This document shows positions 38,159 to 47,150 of a stretch of 64,000 bases of DNA, one piece after another; positions within the stretch are counted from its first letter, which is position 1; every line of letters starts with the position of its first letter. Below the pieces are notes generated by a model. It did not search any database and was not told where the DNA came from. It saw nothing but the letters and a program-made list of their open reading frames with translations. This DNA comes from Ferruginibacter sp. (GTDB lineage Bacteria; Bacteroidota; Bacteroidia; Chitinophagales; Chitinophagaceae). Location: the NCBI GenBank assembly GCA_013141115.1, contig JABFRP010000004.1:333837-397836 (forward strand), in the 5' to 3' direction. A program made the position numbers and the translations under genes.

Positions 38159-38791
38159 CTAGAATAAAAATTTAAATCCAAATGCAAGGGGAGTGGTAAG
38201 TGTTGGATTGCTACCGCCCAATGCACTGTTGTAAGCAGATTCTACATTAGCCACATGTGCCAGAGAAAAATCTGTAATTGTTGTTTTATCGCCAGTTTTC
38301 GGGGTTAATGTGGTAACTGATAAGTTGGCCAGATTATAAGAAAATTCTACGGTAAAATGTTTGCCTAATATCATATCAAATCCGCTTGATGCAGCCAGAC
38401 CAAACTGGCTAACTTTTAATTCACTTTCTTTTTCTTTACCGGTAATAATGGGAGCTGCTAACTGGCCCATAAAATATAAGCCTCCGGTTACGTTCCAATA
38501 TTTTCTTACCAATGGTTGCACTACTAATAAACCAGTATTGGCATTAGTAACCGAACCAGTTTCAGATTTAATAGTTGCATAACCCACTGCGGCACCCACT
38601 GCTACTGATGGAGAAATAAAGTTGCCTACTATTGGTAAAATCATAAAGTTGGTGCTTTTTTCATCTCCTGATTTGGTTTGCTGATAACCCACTTGTGATG
38701 TTACAAACCATGTGCCCTGTAATCCTTTTTTTTGCGCATTTGCAGATAATGTTACTACTGCCAAAAATGCCACTGCGATAATTTTTTTCAT
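38159..38791 (-). CDS. Outer-membrane beta-barrel (porin family) protein
   Basis: A 210-residue protein with a signal peptide (IIAVAFLAVVTLSANAQ). Strand-like segments alternate through the chain (GTWFVTSQVGYQQT, PSVAVGAAVGYATIKS, FTVEFSYNLANLSV) and it ends in LAFGFKFLF with a terminal Phe, the beta-barrel assembly signal. It fits the small outer-membrane protein beta-barrel domain. Monocistronic, with its own terminator. Confidence 0.8.
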   Translation of the reverse strand: MKKIIAVAFLAVVTLSANAQKKGLQGTWFVTSQVGYQQTKSGDEKSTNFMILPIVGNFISPSVAVGAAVGYATIKSETGSVTNANTGLLVVQPLVRKYWNVTGGLYFMGQLAAPIITGKEKESELKVSQFGLAASSGFDMILGKHFTVEFSYNLANLSVTTLTPKTGDKTTITDFSLAHVANVESAYNSALGGSNPTLTTPLAFGFKFLF

Positions 38792-38987
38792 GTTTTAGTT
38801 TTTTATGAGCAGCAAAAATATTTTCATCATCAGCATTACCCGATGAAAACACTCACAGGGACACATGATTTTTAGCAGGGGTAATAATAAAAGATAAATG
38901 TATCTTTATATATTTTTTGGGCAGCAAAATACAATTGTCATTTATAAATAATAATGATTGAAGAGGAGATGGTGGGCTAATTAAAAG

Positions 38988-39836
38988 TTACTTATCGGCA
39001 GCAGGGTATAATAGCCTGAATGCATTAAAAACAGCCTGGTGTGTTACCGTTGCATGATCTTCCTGCGGCAGATAATCAAAATACACCAGTACGTTTTTAT
39101 TTTTGGCCGCCTTAAGTTTATCGGCCAGTATATTGGCATCCACTTCCATTACATGATTGCCTTTGCCGGGCCCAAGCCCTTCTTTACCCACACCAATATA
39201 AATGGCGGTTGGGCGGGCAAAACTATCTTGTAATACCTGTGATTTTTTTTGCAGCAACGAGCCATCATTCCACCATAAACTGGGGCTAACAATAATATAT
39301 TTATTAAAGAGAGCTGGTTGTGTAAATAAAATTTCTGTTGCTAAAAGGCCGCCTAAAGATTGCCCGATGATGGTTTTAGAAGCATTGGTTTTATATTTCT
39401 TTTCAATAAAAGGCTGCAGTTCTTTTTGTATAAAAGCAATAAATTTTGCAGAACCGCCGGAAGTGGGAAAAGTTTTTTTGTCTTCTGCAATAGTTGTTGG
39501 GTAGGTAAAATCTCTGCGCCGGTCCACATTGGCAATACCTACTACAATAGATTTAGGTACCCGGTTTATCCACGGAAAATTATTGTATTGTACCAGCCCT
39601 GTAATATGAATAAAGTCTTCATCTGCCGAGCCATCCAGCAAATAAATTACCGGGTAAGTAGCGCTGTCCTTTTGCTGGTAGCCCTCGGGTAAATAAATAT
39701 TTACAATTCTTTTTTCCTGTAATTGCACCGATTGAATTTCTTCAATTACCCCTAAAACAAATGGTTTAGGGGTTTGTGCAATGGTAACAACATTAACTGC
39801 AAAAAGTAATAACAGAAAGAAGATTTTTTTTTTCAT
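38988..39836 (-). CDS. Exported alpha/beta-hydrolase, putative esterase (Fes/IroE type)
   Basis: A 282-residue secreted or periplasmic hydrolase with signal peptide (IFFLLLLFAVNVVTIAQ). The esterase D-like fold shows YLPEGYQQKDSATYPVIYLL, DGSADEDFIHITGLV and the nucleophile elbow GQSLGGLLATEIL. The catalytic His is probably in EDHATVTHQ, and the acid may lie near GVGKEGLGPGKG. Related enzymes cut siderophore or acyl esters. A clear paralogue, broken by indels but of exactly the same length (849 bp), lies in the repeat array at 56681-57529. Confidence 0.85.
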   Translation of the reverse strand: MKKKIFFLLLLFAVNVVTIAQTPKPFVLGVIEEIQSVQLQEKRIVNIYLPEGYQQKDSATYPVIYLLDGSADEDFIHITGLVQYNNFPWINRVPKSIVVGIANVDRRRDFTYPTTIAEDKKTFPTSGGSAKFIAFIQKELQPFIEKKYKTNASKTIIGQSLGGLLATEILFTQPALFNKYIIVSPSLWWNDGSLLQKKSQVLQDSFARPTAIYIGVGKEGLGPGKGNHVMEVDANILADKLKAAKNKNVLVYFDYLPQEDHATVTHQAVFNAFRLLYPAADK

Positions 39837-39968
39837 TGGTATTATTTAGGTTGTAATAATTTCTATTTGCCTGTGATTTTTATTTCCATTTTAAATCTCT
39901 CATAATACCCATAAGCTTTTGCAGTTCAGTTAATAATTTTTTTAAAGCATTAGCAATGTATAAAATAA

Positions 39969-40352
39969 TTAGTTCACGGATTTATTTTGCTTGCCAACCC
40001 TTTCCAGTAGTAGTATGGTAATCACTCCAAGTGTGTAGGCCAAAAGATCCAGCCATTCAAATCCATAGCCAATAACTGTTTTGGCAAGCCGGTTGCCTGC
40101 CAGGCCCAGCCTGTCAACAATATTAAAATATTGCAGCACTTCAATAGTATAGGAAAATAATAATACCCCAATGGCAACTTTTACCTGCGAAGCTTTTAAA
40201 AATGTTTTTACCGCACAGTAAATTAAAAATACTACCAGGTAGTCTCCCACATAAGGCCTTATAAAACGGTCGTGTATAAATAAAGCGATCAACACTTCTA
40301 CTATAAAAAACAGCAGGGTTAACAGAAAATATTTAAGATTAAAGGTTAACAT
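39969..40352 (-). CDS. DUF2809 membrane protein
   Basis: A 127-residue protein from the Met at 40352; the longer frame adds a basic, non-hydrophobic extension that overlaps the upstream gene. It has four membrane segments (YFLLTLLFFIVEVLIALFI, YLVVFLIYCAVKTFL, VAIGVLLFSYTIEVLQYF, LLAYTLGVITILLLE). The YTIEVLQYFNIVDRLGLAGN and GYGFEWLDLLAYTLG stretches are typical of DUF2809. Function unknown. Directly downstream of the zinc-ribbon gene. Confidence 0.78.
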   Translation of the reverse strand: MLTFNLKYFLLTLLFFIVEVLIALFIHDRFIRPYVGDYLVVFLIYCAVKTFLKASQVKVAIGVLLFSYTIEVLQYFNIVDRLGLAGNRLAKTVIGYGFEWLDLLAYTLGVITILLLERVGKQNKSVN

Positions 40353-40420
40353 TATTTTAAAAATCGGCTTTTGTAGTTTACAAAACTCATACTGGCGGTA
40401 AGGCTTTGCAGGTACACGCT

Positions 40421-40654
40421 TTACCAACGAAATCCACAGCTGTCACATTGATACGTTTTTGTCAATTTATCTCCCGAAAATATCCCAAATATCAAAGCAG
40501 AACCTACTTTACTAGCTAAACTTATTTCATGAATATCGCACGATTGGCAATTAGGGCATTCACCATCGGGATACATTGGTCTTCCGCAATGGAGGCAAGT
40601 TTCAGCAAGGGAGGATATTTCTTTGTTGCAATCGGGACATTTGATCAAAGCCAT
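40421..40654 (-). CDS. Small zinc-ribbon protein
   Basis: A 77-residue protein with an N-terminal zinc ribbon, IKCPDCNKEIS ... CLHCGRPM, and a second set of cysteines (CPNCQSCDIHE and YQCDSCGFRW at the C-terminus). A short hydrophobic stretch (VGSALIFGIFSG) lies between. Likely binds two zinc ions. The function is not known. Confidence 0.75.
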   Translation of the reverse strand: MALIKCPDCNKEISSLAETCLHCGRPMYPDGECPNCQSCDIHEISLASKVGSALIFGIFSGDKLTKTYQCDSCGFRW

Positions 40655-41759
40655 ATTTTTTTGTATTGATTTAAGAATTGATGGTAATGTATTTAAAAAT
40701 CGTTAGCCAGTAACTGTCAGTAATATCTTTTGTAAAAATACTTTGCTGAAGATAACAAGTAAAAACTAATGCTGCAAGAGTGGCATCATAATGATTCAGT
40801 AGTTTTTTTGCTAAGCGGAGTTTCCCGAAAGTGTTTTTAGTGAAATGTGCTATGCGGTAAAACTTCTGCTGTTAAAGGAAAGGATATTGTTTTGGTAAAA
40901 CGAAAAAAAATCTGGCGAAGGATAAATAAAAATAAAACCATTTTGCTCCTTGCTTTCTAAAGAAATTTTTAATTGTATTCCATTTACTCTAAAGACTAAG
41001 TATACATCGGAAACCGATGTTAGCAGCAGTTATTCTATTTTTTTTCACTAACTTTAATATAAGTTCCTTCCTTTTTATATTTCCATATGGGTAATCAATA
41101 GTTATTACCGCATCGTACCCTCCCGATTCTAACTTTTCTTTTTCATTAAAAGTAATAATTCCCTCTCCGGCATGTCCTTTAAAATTGGGGCTGCATAAAG
41201 CAAAAAAATCTTTTTTTGATAATACCCCATTCCCCTTTGTGTTTGAATTTTTAGTACAAGAATAAAATGCTATTTTTTTGTAATTAAGATTAAACCCCTT
41301 TTTTGGGGGTCAATTGTGCCGGACTTTTTTGTGAAATAGGGAGAAAAAAACAGGCTGTCTAAAATTTTAATTTAGTATAGAGTTATAATCAAGTCCACAA
41401 CTGTCCAACAGAATAATTTGCCCGCTACAAAAGTGATGAGTAAAATTAACTAAAAGAAAGAGTAGTAATTTTTTTGGTTACATCATAAATAAAATTTAGT
41501 GATGAATTTTTAATCAGCTGTTAAGGTACAAATTTTAATTCTGAATATTGGGTACATATTGCTGTTAAGGTTTTAGGGTTTTGCGTTGTGGAGGGCATCA
41601 GGGCTTGTGCCAGGTGCAGCTATGTAAACAGCAGAATTTACCATGAGGTAATTTGGTTTCTCCACAATTGATGAAGGCAAATTTCCGGCCTAACCTTTTA
41701 ATGAGTTCATCTTTGGTCGCCCAGATTGTTCAATGAAAGTTTTAAGAAGTATTGTCGTT
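40655..41759. other. Long intergenic region left of the repeat array
   Basis: About 1.1 kb, AT-rich. The only coding signal is the start-less remnant at 40989-41310. A small GC hairpin lies at about 41295-41312. No tRNA or mobile element was seen. It is the junction between ordinary chromosome on the left and the cassette-like block on the right. Confidence 0.45.
40989..41310 (-). pseudogene. Remnant reading frame without a start codon
   Basis: About 105 sense codons follow an in-frame TGA (41311-41313, minus strand), with no Met. The translation looks protein-like (NYKKIAFYSCTKNSNTKGNG, LCSPNFKGHAGEGIITFNEK, YDAVITIDYPYGNIKRKEL). I do not recognise it. The stop region includes GCTAACATCGG, similar to the core boxes of the repeats further right, so this could be the leftmost decayed cassette. 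Confidence 0.35.
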
Positions 41760-41858
41760 ATACAATTTCTGATAACATTCGGGTATTGCTGTAGTGGGGG
41801 AATTAACCCAATGCCCTCCCGTAACTGTAACTAAATTTATAAATGCGGTTCGTTGTTA
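41760..41858 (-). repeat. Weak attC-like element 1
   Basis: Directly 3' of the reductase gene. It has TGATAACATTCGGG on one side and ends with GCGGTTCGTTGTT, the flank shared with better elements. Internal arms pair poorly (GTGGGGGAATT / CCCTCCC region), so this is a tentative call. Confidence 0.3.
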
Positions 41859-42455
41859 TTATCTGTCCACTGTGTAATTCAGTTCAGTTACCCCACAAGC
41901 AAATTGTTGAGTAGTTAATAGTTTTAGTTTTACTTTGTCTTTAATGTTAGCAAACAATGGAATGCCTCGTCCAAGAATAATTGGATTAACAAATAGCCAG
42001 TAGCCGTCAATTAAGTTTAGTTGAATTAATGAATGTGTTGCTGTAGGGCTACCAAAAAGCAAGATGTCTTTACCTCCGTCAATGTTCACGGAACTCTGTG
42101 AGGAGGATTGTTTTATTTCATTTATACTGTTGGAAAGGTTGTCGCTAATAATTTTTGTGTTAGTCAAACCAGCGTCTTTCAATGTTTTTGATAAAACAAC
42201 TTTGTGAACTTTGCTATACCACTTAGCATGTTCAATGTCGTGCCTGGTCGCTGTCGGCTTGTCTCCTGCGGTAGGCCAGTAATTTTCCATCATCTGATAA
42301 GTTACCCGTCCATATAATGCAGTGTCACCTTCGCTTATCCGCTTACCGACATGATTAAAAATTTCTTCGTCAACTTTAATCCAGTCCATTTCTCCGTTTG
42401 GTCCTGCTACAAAACCGTCAAGCGATATGTGCATAAATGAAATTATTTTTCTCAT
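41859..42455 (-). CDS. Dihydrofolate reductase family (RibD C-terminal-like) protein
   Basis: A 198-residue protein of the RibD C-terminal / DHFR-like fold. It starts KIISFMHISLDGFVAGPNGE, has ALYGRVTYQMMENYWP, IDGGKDILLFGSPTATHSLI and a closing VNPIILGRGIPLFANI. By family it would bind NADPH and reduce a small molecule. Such proteins are common cassette and plasmid cargo and usually lack a proven substrate. First gene of the cassette-like block, followed at its 3' end by a weak repeat. Confidence 0.85.
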   Translation of the reverse strand: MRKIISFMHISLDGFVAGPNGEMDWIKVDEEIFNHVGKRISEGDTALYGRVTYQMMENYWPTAGDKPTATRHDIEHAKWYSKVHKVVLSKTLKDAGLTNTKIISDNLSNSINEIKQSSSQSSVNIDGGKDILLFGSPTATHSLIQLNLIDGYWLFVNPIILGRGIPLFANIKDKVKLKLLTTQQFACGVTELNYTVDR

Positions 42456-42524
42456 ACGGCTCTGTTTTTATTGATTTAAAAAACAAACGAAACTGCTATT
42501 TATCTTATTGGAGTTTAGTAAATG

Positions 42525-42640
42525 CAATATAACAAAAATCGTAATGAGTTTTCTCCCAAAAAAAATAAAAGTGGTATCACTGCCGATGATTGCTTCAATG
42601 TGCAGAGTCCCAATTGCACAAATTTTTTTGTTATCGGTTC
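42525..42640 (-). repeat. Weak attC-like element 2
   Basis: Lies 3' of the metallo-hydrolase gene. AAC at 42531 and GTTATCGGTTCGTTGTT at 42630 match the boxes and flank of other elements. CACTGCCGATGATTG (42578-42592) and CCCAATTGCACAAA (42609-42622) recur at 46540-46554 and 46569-46582. Confidence 0.45.
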
Positions 42641-42660
42641 GTTGTTCTTCTGTGTCAGTG

Positions 42661-43449
42661 TCACACATATTTTGCCATAGAGGTTTCCAAAATTTCTTTA
42701 ACGTCTTTACGAAGGTTTTGGTTTTTAATGTACCCATAAAAAGAGTCAAATGGAACACTGTCAAGTCTTTTTTTTATTCTTCTGATTTCAGCCAACGGCA
42801 ATGGAATTCTATTGGGTGAGCTATATACAATTGAGAAATGCTTTTTACTTGGAGAAAGAAACAAAGTGTCGCCACAAACAATGGTTCCTTCTTTGGAAAG
42901 GAACGGAACATGTAAAATGCTGCTACCTGCAAAATGTCCGCCAATACAAATAAGTTTCATTCCATCCCACAAATCAGTTTCATCACCACTCCAAAGTTGA
43001 ATGTACTCACCTCTTATCATAATATGCTCTTCATCATTTTTGTGAATGTAAACCGGGCAATCAAATATTTCGGCCCATTCATTCATATTACTGTAAAAAT
43101 GTGGGTGTGAAAATGCAATGGCTTTTAACCCGCCTTTTGATTTTATAAACTCAATTGTCATTTCATCCAATAATGGTATGCAATCCCAAAGCACATTACC
43201 TTTTTCTGATAGTACTAACAAAGCTCTTTGACCTATTGCAAACATCGGATTAATTTCCACTTCATACAATCTATCCTGTAAACGGTTCAATTTAACACTG
43301 TGCTTATGGTGAAGTTCTTCTGATTTAATCCAGCTTTGTCCGGCAGGTGGAACCCATTGTCGTTCATCAAGGCAAATGGTGCATGTTTCAGGATGGGAAT
43401 CTTCAAAGTAGGTTGTGCCGCAAGTGTTGCAAATCAAAGTATTTTTCAT
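42661..43449 (-). CDS. MBL-fold metallo-hydrolase with N-terminal zinc ribbon
   Basis: A 262-residue protein. Residues 1-30 hold a CNTCG ... CTICLDE zinc-ribbon-like segment. The metallo-beta-lactamase fold follows, with AFSHPHFYSNMNEW in place of the usual HxHxDH (HPHFYSN, so one ligand is altered), IGGHFAGSSILH and VCGDTLFL as the later metal sites. It stands at the 3' end of a four-gene run with a cupin, DoxX and AraC gene. A role in detoxification or lactone hydrolysis is possible. Specificity is unknown. Confidence 0.82.
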   Translation of the reverse strand: MKNTLICNTCGTTYFEDSHPETCTICLDERQWVPPAGQSWIKSEELHHKHSVKLNRLQDRLYEVEINPMFAIGQRALLVLSEKGNVLWDCIPLLDEMTIEFIKSKGGLKAIAFSHPHFYSNMNEWAEIFDCPVYIHKNDEEHIMIRGEYIQLWSGDETDLWDGMKLICIGGHFAGSSILHVPFLSKEGTIVCGDTLFLSPSKKHFSIVYSSPNRIPLPLAEIRRIKKRLDSVPFDSFYGYIKNQNLRKDVKEILETSMAKYV

Positions 43450-43460
43450 ATTTATTTGGG

Positions 43461-43814
43461 TTATAAAATTTCCACTTCTTCAGGTACAACAAACAGCATT
43501 GTGCAACCAGTTTTAGTAGTAACTGAATGTTTAAAGTTTACAGGCGTATATAAATAATCACCTTCTGATAATAATACATTTTCCAATATAGCTTCTCCGC
43601 TCAATACAAAAATTTCTTCACCTCCGGGGTGATTGTGATATGGGTATGTTGCCCCTGCTTCAAATTTCAGCAGTATCGTTGTTGAACGCTTTTTATCTTC
43701 GTCATATTTCAGCGATATGACAGATATCCCGGTATAGCGAATTTCGTTTTCAATAAGAGGTTGCCATTCCTTATTGTGTTTTCTTACAATGTAATTGTTA
43801 ATATCTGTATTCAT
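43461..43814 (-). CDS. Cupin domain protein
   Basis: A 117-residue single cupin. Motif 1 is YPYHNHPGGEEIFVLSGEA, with two His and one Glu as metal ligands; motif 2 includes DYLYTPVNFKHSV with the third His. Similar to ChrR-like anti-oxidant or dioxygenase cupins. It lies 11 bp upstream of the metallo-hydrolase gene and just after DoxX, so these are probably co-transcribed. Confidence 0.85.
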   Translation of the reverse strand: MNTDINNYIVRKHNKEWQPLIENEIRYTGISVISLKYDEDKKRSTTILLKFEAGATYPYHNHPGGEEIFVLSGEAILENVLLSEGDYLYTPVNFKHSVTTKTGCTMLFVVPEEVEIL

Positions 43815-43832
43815 TTTCTGTTGTTTTAAAAT

Positions 43833-44258
43833 TTATTTAATTAATAATTGGTCGATACTCCATTTGTGTACAGGCACTGTGGTCAATAGAAATGCCCCCG
43901 CACTGGCTGCAAATACAGAATAATCCAGCGGTTCTTTTATTCCATAAGAATAGGTCATTGCCAGGGCAAACAAAAGCAAAAGAATGCCAGCACCCAAAGA
44001 CGCATAACTTGTTTTAAAGCCAACCAGTAATAAAATTGCTAACCCGGTTTCCATAATAGTAGCCAGAACAGCAATGGTTGGAATAAAGTTTTTAGGCAAA
44101 AAAGAATTTACTTCTGCTGTATAGTTGAGGAAACTAGTCCAGGCCTCCGAAACAGAGACCCGTTTGCCCCAAAGATTTAGTCTGGCGGCAACGGCGGATA
44201 AAAATCCTGATGCTAGTGCAAGCCGCAGAAACAAGGTTGAAATGTCTGTAATTTTCAT
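43833..44258 (-). CDS. DoxX family membrane protein
   Basis: A 141-residue protein with four membrane segments (LFLRLALASGFLSAVAAR, FIPTIAVLATIMETGLAILL, LGAGILLLLFALAMTYSYG, AASAGAFLLTTVPVH) matching DoxX/DoxD-like proteins. These often accompany redox or detoxification genes. It is 18 bp upstream of the cupin gene. Confidence 0.82.
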   Translation of the reverse strand: MKITDISTLFLRLALASGFLSAVAARLNLWGKRVSVSEAWTSFLNYTAEVNSFLPKNFIPTIAVLATIMETGLAILLLVGFKTSYASLGAGILLLLFALAMTYSYGIKEPLDYSVFAASAGAFLLTTVPVHKWSIDQLLIK

Positions 44259-44357
44259 ATCCTGATTTTGTTTAAATGGTTAATGAATAATCAGGTGCAA
44301 AGATGAGTTACAGCAAATAGTAAAAGAATAGAGAATGTTACGAAAAGCATGTAATAT

Positions 44358-45146
44358 TTATACAGCAAACTTTTCTTTATATAGCCTGGGGGAAATCTTT
44401 GTTTGTTTCTTAAAAAAATTGGAGAAATAAAACGGGTCGTTAAAGCCAAGCTGGTAAGCCACTTCTTTTACAGACAGATCGCCATAGGTAAGCAACCGCT
44501 TTGCTTCAGAGGCAACAAGTCCATAAATCACATTCTGTGCAGTTTTACCTGCGTGAAATTTTGCAAGTTCATTAAGCTTTATTTCTGTAGTACCCAGCAT
44601 TTTTGCAAATTGAGATAGAGCATAATTATGCTCAAAATTATTTCTGACTGCTTCTAAAAATTTTAAGAATAAAGCATCGGGTTTCCAGATTTCATCTCCC
44701 CGCTTTACTTTAGCTCTGTTGATTTCAACTAATATAAGTTCAATGCGGCTATGGATGGAAATAAGGTATTGATAAGGTTGTTTTACTAATTCTTCACTAA
44801 TGTTGCTTAATTCATTTTCTATAATATTTTTATTTACTGCGATAACTTCATTCATTGCAAAATGGCAAAACAGCCCATTGTGAAAAATCAACTCAATGTC
44901 ATTATCGTTTTTGCAAAAGAAGTCTAGTGTAAATTCAAGTATTAAACCTTTAGCTTTTGAAGATTTATTAATACTGTGAACTTGCCCGGATGTTATCGTA
45001 ATTAATTGCCCGGTGGTGAGTTTAAATTCCTTTTCATCTATCATCATATCCATACTGCCGGAAGTACAGTAAACCAAAACGTATTTCATAATACGTCGTG
45101 GTTTCTCCAGGTCGGTAAAGTTCTCTAAGGTTTTTATTTCTATCAT
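44358..45146 (-). CDS. AraC family transcriptional regulator
   Basis: A 262-residue regulator with an N-terminal cupin-like part (YVLVYCTSGSMDMMIDEKEF, ITITSGQVHSI) and a C-terminal AraC domain (ALSQFAKMLGTTEIKLNELA, GLVASEAKRLLTYGDLSVKE, AYQLGFNDPFYFSNFFKK). It heads the DoxX-cupin-MBL run with a 99-bp gap and probably controls it. The IS3-family element begins 117 bp upstream, which may affect its expression. Confidence 0.88.
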   Translation of the reverse strand: MIEIKTLENFTDLEKPRRIMKYVLVYCTSGSMDMMIDEKEFKLTTGQLITITSGQVHSINKSSKAKGLILEFTLDFFCKNDNDIELIFHNGLFCHFAMNEVIAVNKNIIENELSNISEELVKQPYQYLISIHSRIELILVEINRAKVKRGDEIWKPDALFLKFLEAVRNNFEHNYALSQFAKMLGTTEIKLNELAKFHAGKTAQNVIYGLVASEAKRLLTYGDLSVKEVAYQLGFNDPFYFSNFFKKQTKISPRLYKEKFAV

Positions 45147-45321
45147 CAGTCTTTATCAATGTGAAGTCTCGAATTGAAGCTAAATTTATAACTAAAAGCC
45201 GAAGTTTAGAACTACTGCCCAACAGAATTACGTCCGCCGAATATGAAGCTTGGATATGCACTTGTAGGCTCCCCTTTTTTAGTACACATCAAAAGTATAA
45301 TATTTCATTTAATTGTTTGGG

Positions 45322-45386
45322 TTCAACCTATGGGGCGTAGTGTAGCGCAGGCGTAGCCGGAGCGGAACGTAGCCCCATAGGTTGAA
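45322..45386. repeat. Palindromic unit in the 3' end of orfB
   Basis: 15-bp perfect arms TTCAACCTATGGGGC (45322-45336) and GCCCCATAGGTTGAA (45372-45386) around a GC-rich centre. It encodes the odd C-terminal tail of the transposase (LRSAPATPALHYAP). It looks like an inserted repetitive palindrome, or an IS terminator. Confidence 0.6.
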
Positions 45387-46172
45387 TATTTTTAGTATTA
45401 TGTTGTTCTCTATACATTTTTGGAGAGAGGCCGTTTAAGGCATCGTGAGGCCTGCTGTAATTGTAATCATCTACCCATACCTGGCTTACTTCTCTCACTT
45501 CATCAATACTGTCAAACAGGTAAGCATCTAAAACACTTTGCCGGTAAGTTTTATTAAACCGTTCTATGTATGCATTTTGAGTTGGCTTACCCGGCTGTAT
45601 ATATTTAAACTCAATCTCATTGGCTGCACTCCATTGCTGTGATAGTTTTGCTACAAACTCGGGGCCGTTATCCATCCGTATTTTCTGCGGCTTGCCGTAG
45701 CGGTTGATTAAATGCTTTAGCACCCAGATCACCCGGCTGCTCTTTAAAGAATAATCTGTTTCAATAAATAGTACTTCACGGTTATAATCATCGATCACAT
45801 TAAAGGTTCGAACTTGGTTCCATTGCTAAGTGCATCACTCATAAAATCTATACTCCAGGTTTGTGTAAAATAGGCAGGTACGGCCAATGGCTCTTTTACT
45901 CTTGCCGGCAATCGTTTCTTTATTTTACGGCGCAGCGGCAATCCCATCTTTTTATAAAGCCGGTGTAATTTTTTATGATTAACAATGGTGCCGCTATTTC
46001 TAATGCGGCCATAACATTTCCAAAAACCTTCTACAGGATTTTGTTTGGCAAGTTCTTCCAGCCGCTCCATTATGTAACCATCGTTTTTAATAGACTGATA
46101 TCGCAGGCTGCTCCTGCTTAGTTTTATTAATCGACACGCCTTGCTGATGTCTTTTGGCCGTTCTAAACGCAC
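45328..46172 (-). pseudogene. IS3 transposase OrfB, frameshifted
   Basis: The rve integrase-core transposase of the element. The first part (46172-45795) has the HTH_21 region (VEGFWKCYGRIRNSGTIVNH) and WSIDFMSDALSNGTKF with the first catalytic Asp. A lost base near 45815 turns the expected KFRTFNVIDDYNRE into KFEPLM-stop. The second part (45798-45328) resumes with IDDYNREVLFIETD, RMDNGPEFVAKLSQQW (second Asp) and NAYIERFNKTYRQSVLD (Glu). So all three DDE residues remain but not in one frame. Probably inactive unless the break is a sequencing error. Confidence 0.88.
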
Positions 46173-46204
46173 TGCTTGTACAATGCATCTTTTATCGCAA
46201 GGCT

Positions 46205-46471
46205 TTAAAACTTTTTTTCGATGATGTATTTAGCTACATCCAATTCCATGGCAAGGTTGGCATACATCTTTTTTAAACGGGAGTTTTCCTCTTCTAACTC
46301 TTTTATTCTTTTCAACTCGGTTGCTTCCATACCGCCATAACGCTGTCGCCATTTATACAAGGATGCTTTGCTTACCCCATGTTCACGGGTAATCTCTTCG
46401 GCTGTTTTACCGTTATCAAATTCTTTGAGAATGCCTGCAATCTGGGCAGGACTGAATTGACTCTTTTTCAT
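46205..46471 (-). CDS. IS3 transposase OrfA
   Basis: An 88-residue helix-turn-helix protein (PAQIAGILKEFDNGKTAEEI, REHGVSKASLYKWRQRYG) with a leucine-zipper-like end. Just before its stop is GAAAAAAAGTTTTAA. A -1 slip on A-AAA-AAG reads through as EKKVLKPCDKRCIVQAVRLE into orfB, the usual way this family makes the fused transposase. Confidence 0.9.
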   Translation of the reverse strand: MKKSQFSPAQIAGILKEFDNGKTAEEITREHGVSKASLYKWRQRYGGMEATELKRIKELEEENSRLKKMYANLAMELDVAKYIIEKKF

Positions 46472-46539
46472 CTTTCACGTTTTTTAAAGTTAACAATTTT
46501 GTCTACTTTTAAAACGTACTAGTTTTGGGGGAGCTTACA

Positions 46540-46600
46540 CACTGCCGATGATTGTTTCAACGTCATGCCCCAATTGCACAAAACCTGATGTTGTATGCAG
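46540..46600 (-). repeat. attC-like element 3, interrupted by the IS3 element
   Basis: The right part, 3' of the lipoprotein gene at 46603: it ends CAAAACCTGATGTTGTATGC with the GTT core, and carries the two blocks also seen at 42578-42622. Part of the remainder may lie left of the IS at about 45150-45262 (GCCCAACAGAATTACGTCCG resembles the interior of other elements). Confidence 0.45.
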
Positions 46601-46602
46601 TA

Positions 46603-47124
46603 TTAAAACTCTGCTCTCTTGTCATAATAAATTTGATATTGCCATTTGTCAGTTATCAATGTGTCTTTAGTGGGAAACTCCGTTTTGACTATTTTGCCTG
46701 GTGCAGGATACCAATAAAGCCTTTCTCTTACATCTAAAAAATATTTTGTCAAATGAGTGTTACGAACTAAAATTTCAAATGTGCTGTCCTTGGAGATAGT
46801 AAAACCAAAAATATTTTCTTTACCAATTCCTTTAAATAGTTGAACTGTGTTGGGATATATTATTTCAGGTATGTCACTATTACTGTGTCCACTTATTTGG
46901 GTTGACGTGTCAAAATTATAAATGTATGTGAAACTAATATTTGTGTTACTCAAATTGAAACTGTCATAATTATTCAATATGATTTGTCGAAGTGTGTCAT
47001 ACAGTGGTAAATTATTTATTACAGTTGGGTCAAACTTATGCTTTTCGAAGTCACTTTTGAAGTCCTTAGAATTTTTGCAACTTAACAGCGTTAAAAGCAA
47101 AAGGAATGGTGTCAATGTTTTCAT
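46603..47124 (-). CDS. Hypothetical lipoprotein
   Basis: About 173 residues from the Met at 47124 (MKTLTPFLLLLTLLSCKN), which gives a clear lipoprotein signal with Cys at 16. The longer upstream frame is the translation of a repeat element and is rejected. The mature part (DTLRQIILNNYDSFNLSN, NIFGFTISKDSTFEILVRN) is not recognised. Cassette-like position: a repeat lies on both sides. Confidence 0.7.
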   Translation of the reverse strand: MKTLTPFLLLLTLLSCKNSKDFKSDFEKHKFDPTVINNLPLYDTLRQIILNNYDSFNLSNTNISFTYIYNFDTSTQISGHSNSDIPEIIYPNTVQLFKGIGKENIFGFTISKDSTFEILVRNTHLTKYFLDVRERLYWYPAPGKIVKTEFPTKDTLITDKWQYQIYYDKRAEF

Positions 47125-47150
47125 AGAGGAGAAGGGTGTTAAAAAATATT

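Larger units (their letters stand above)
45263..46539 (-). mobile_element. IS3-family insertion sequence, complete ends
   Basis: A 1277-bp element. Terminal inverted repeats are TGTAGGCTCCCC (45263) and GGGGAGCTTACA (ending 46539), each followed inward by a TAGTAC. A 4-bp direct repeat CACT flanks it (45259-45262 and 46540-46543). It carries orfA, a slippery A7G site, and an orfB broken by one base. It lies inside a repeat element, separating AraC on the left from its former neighbour. Confidence 0.88.
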
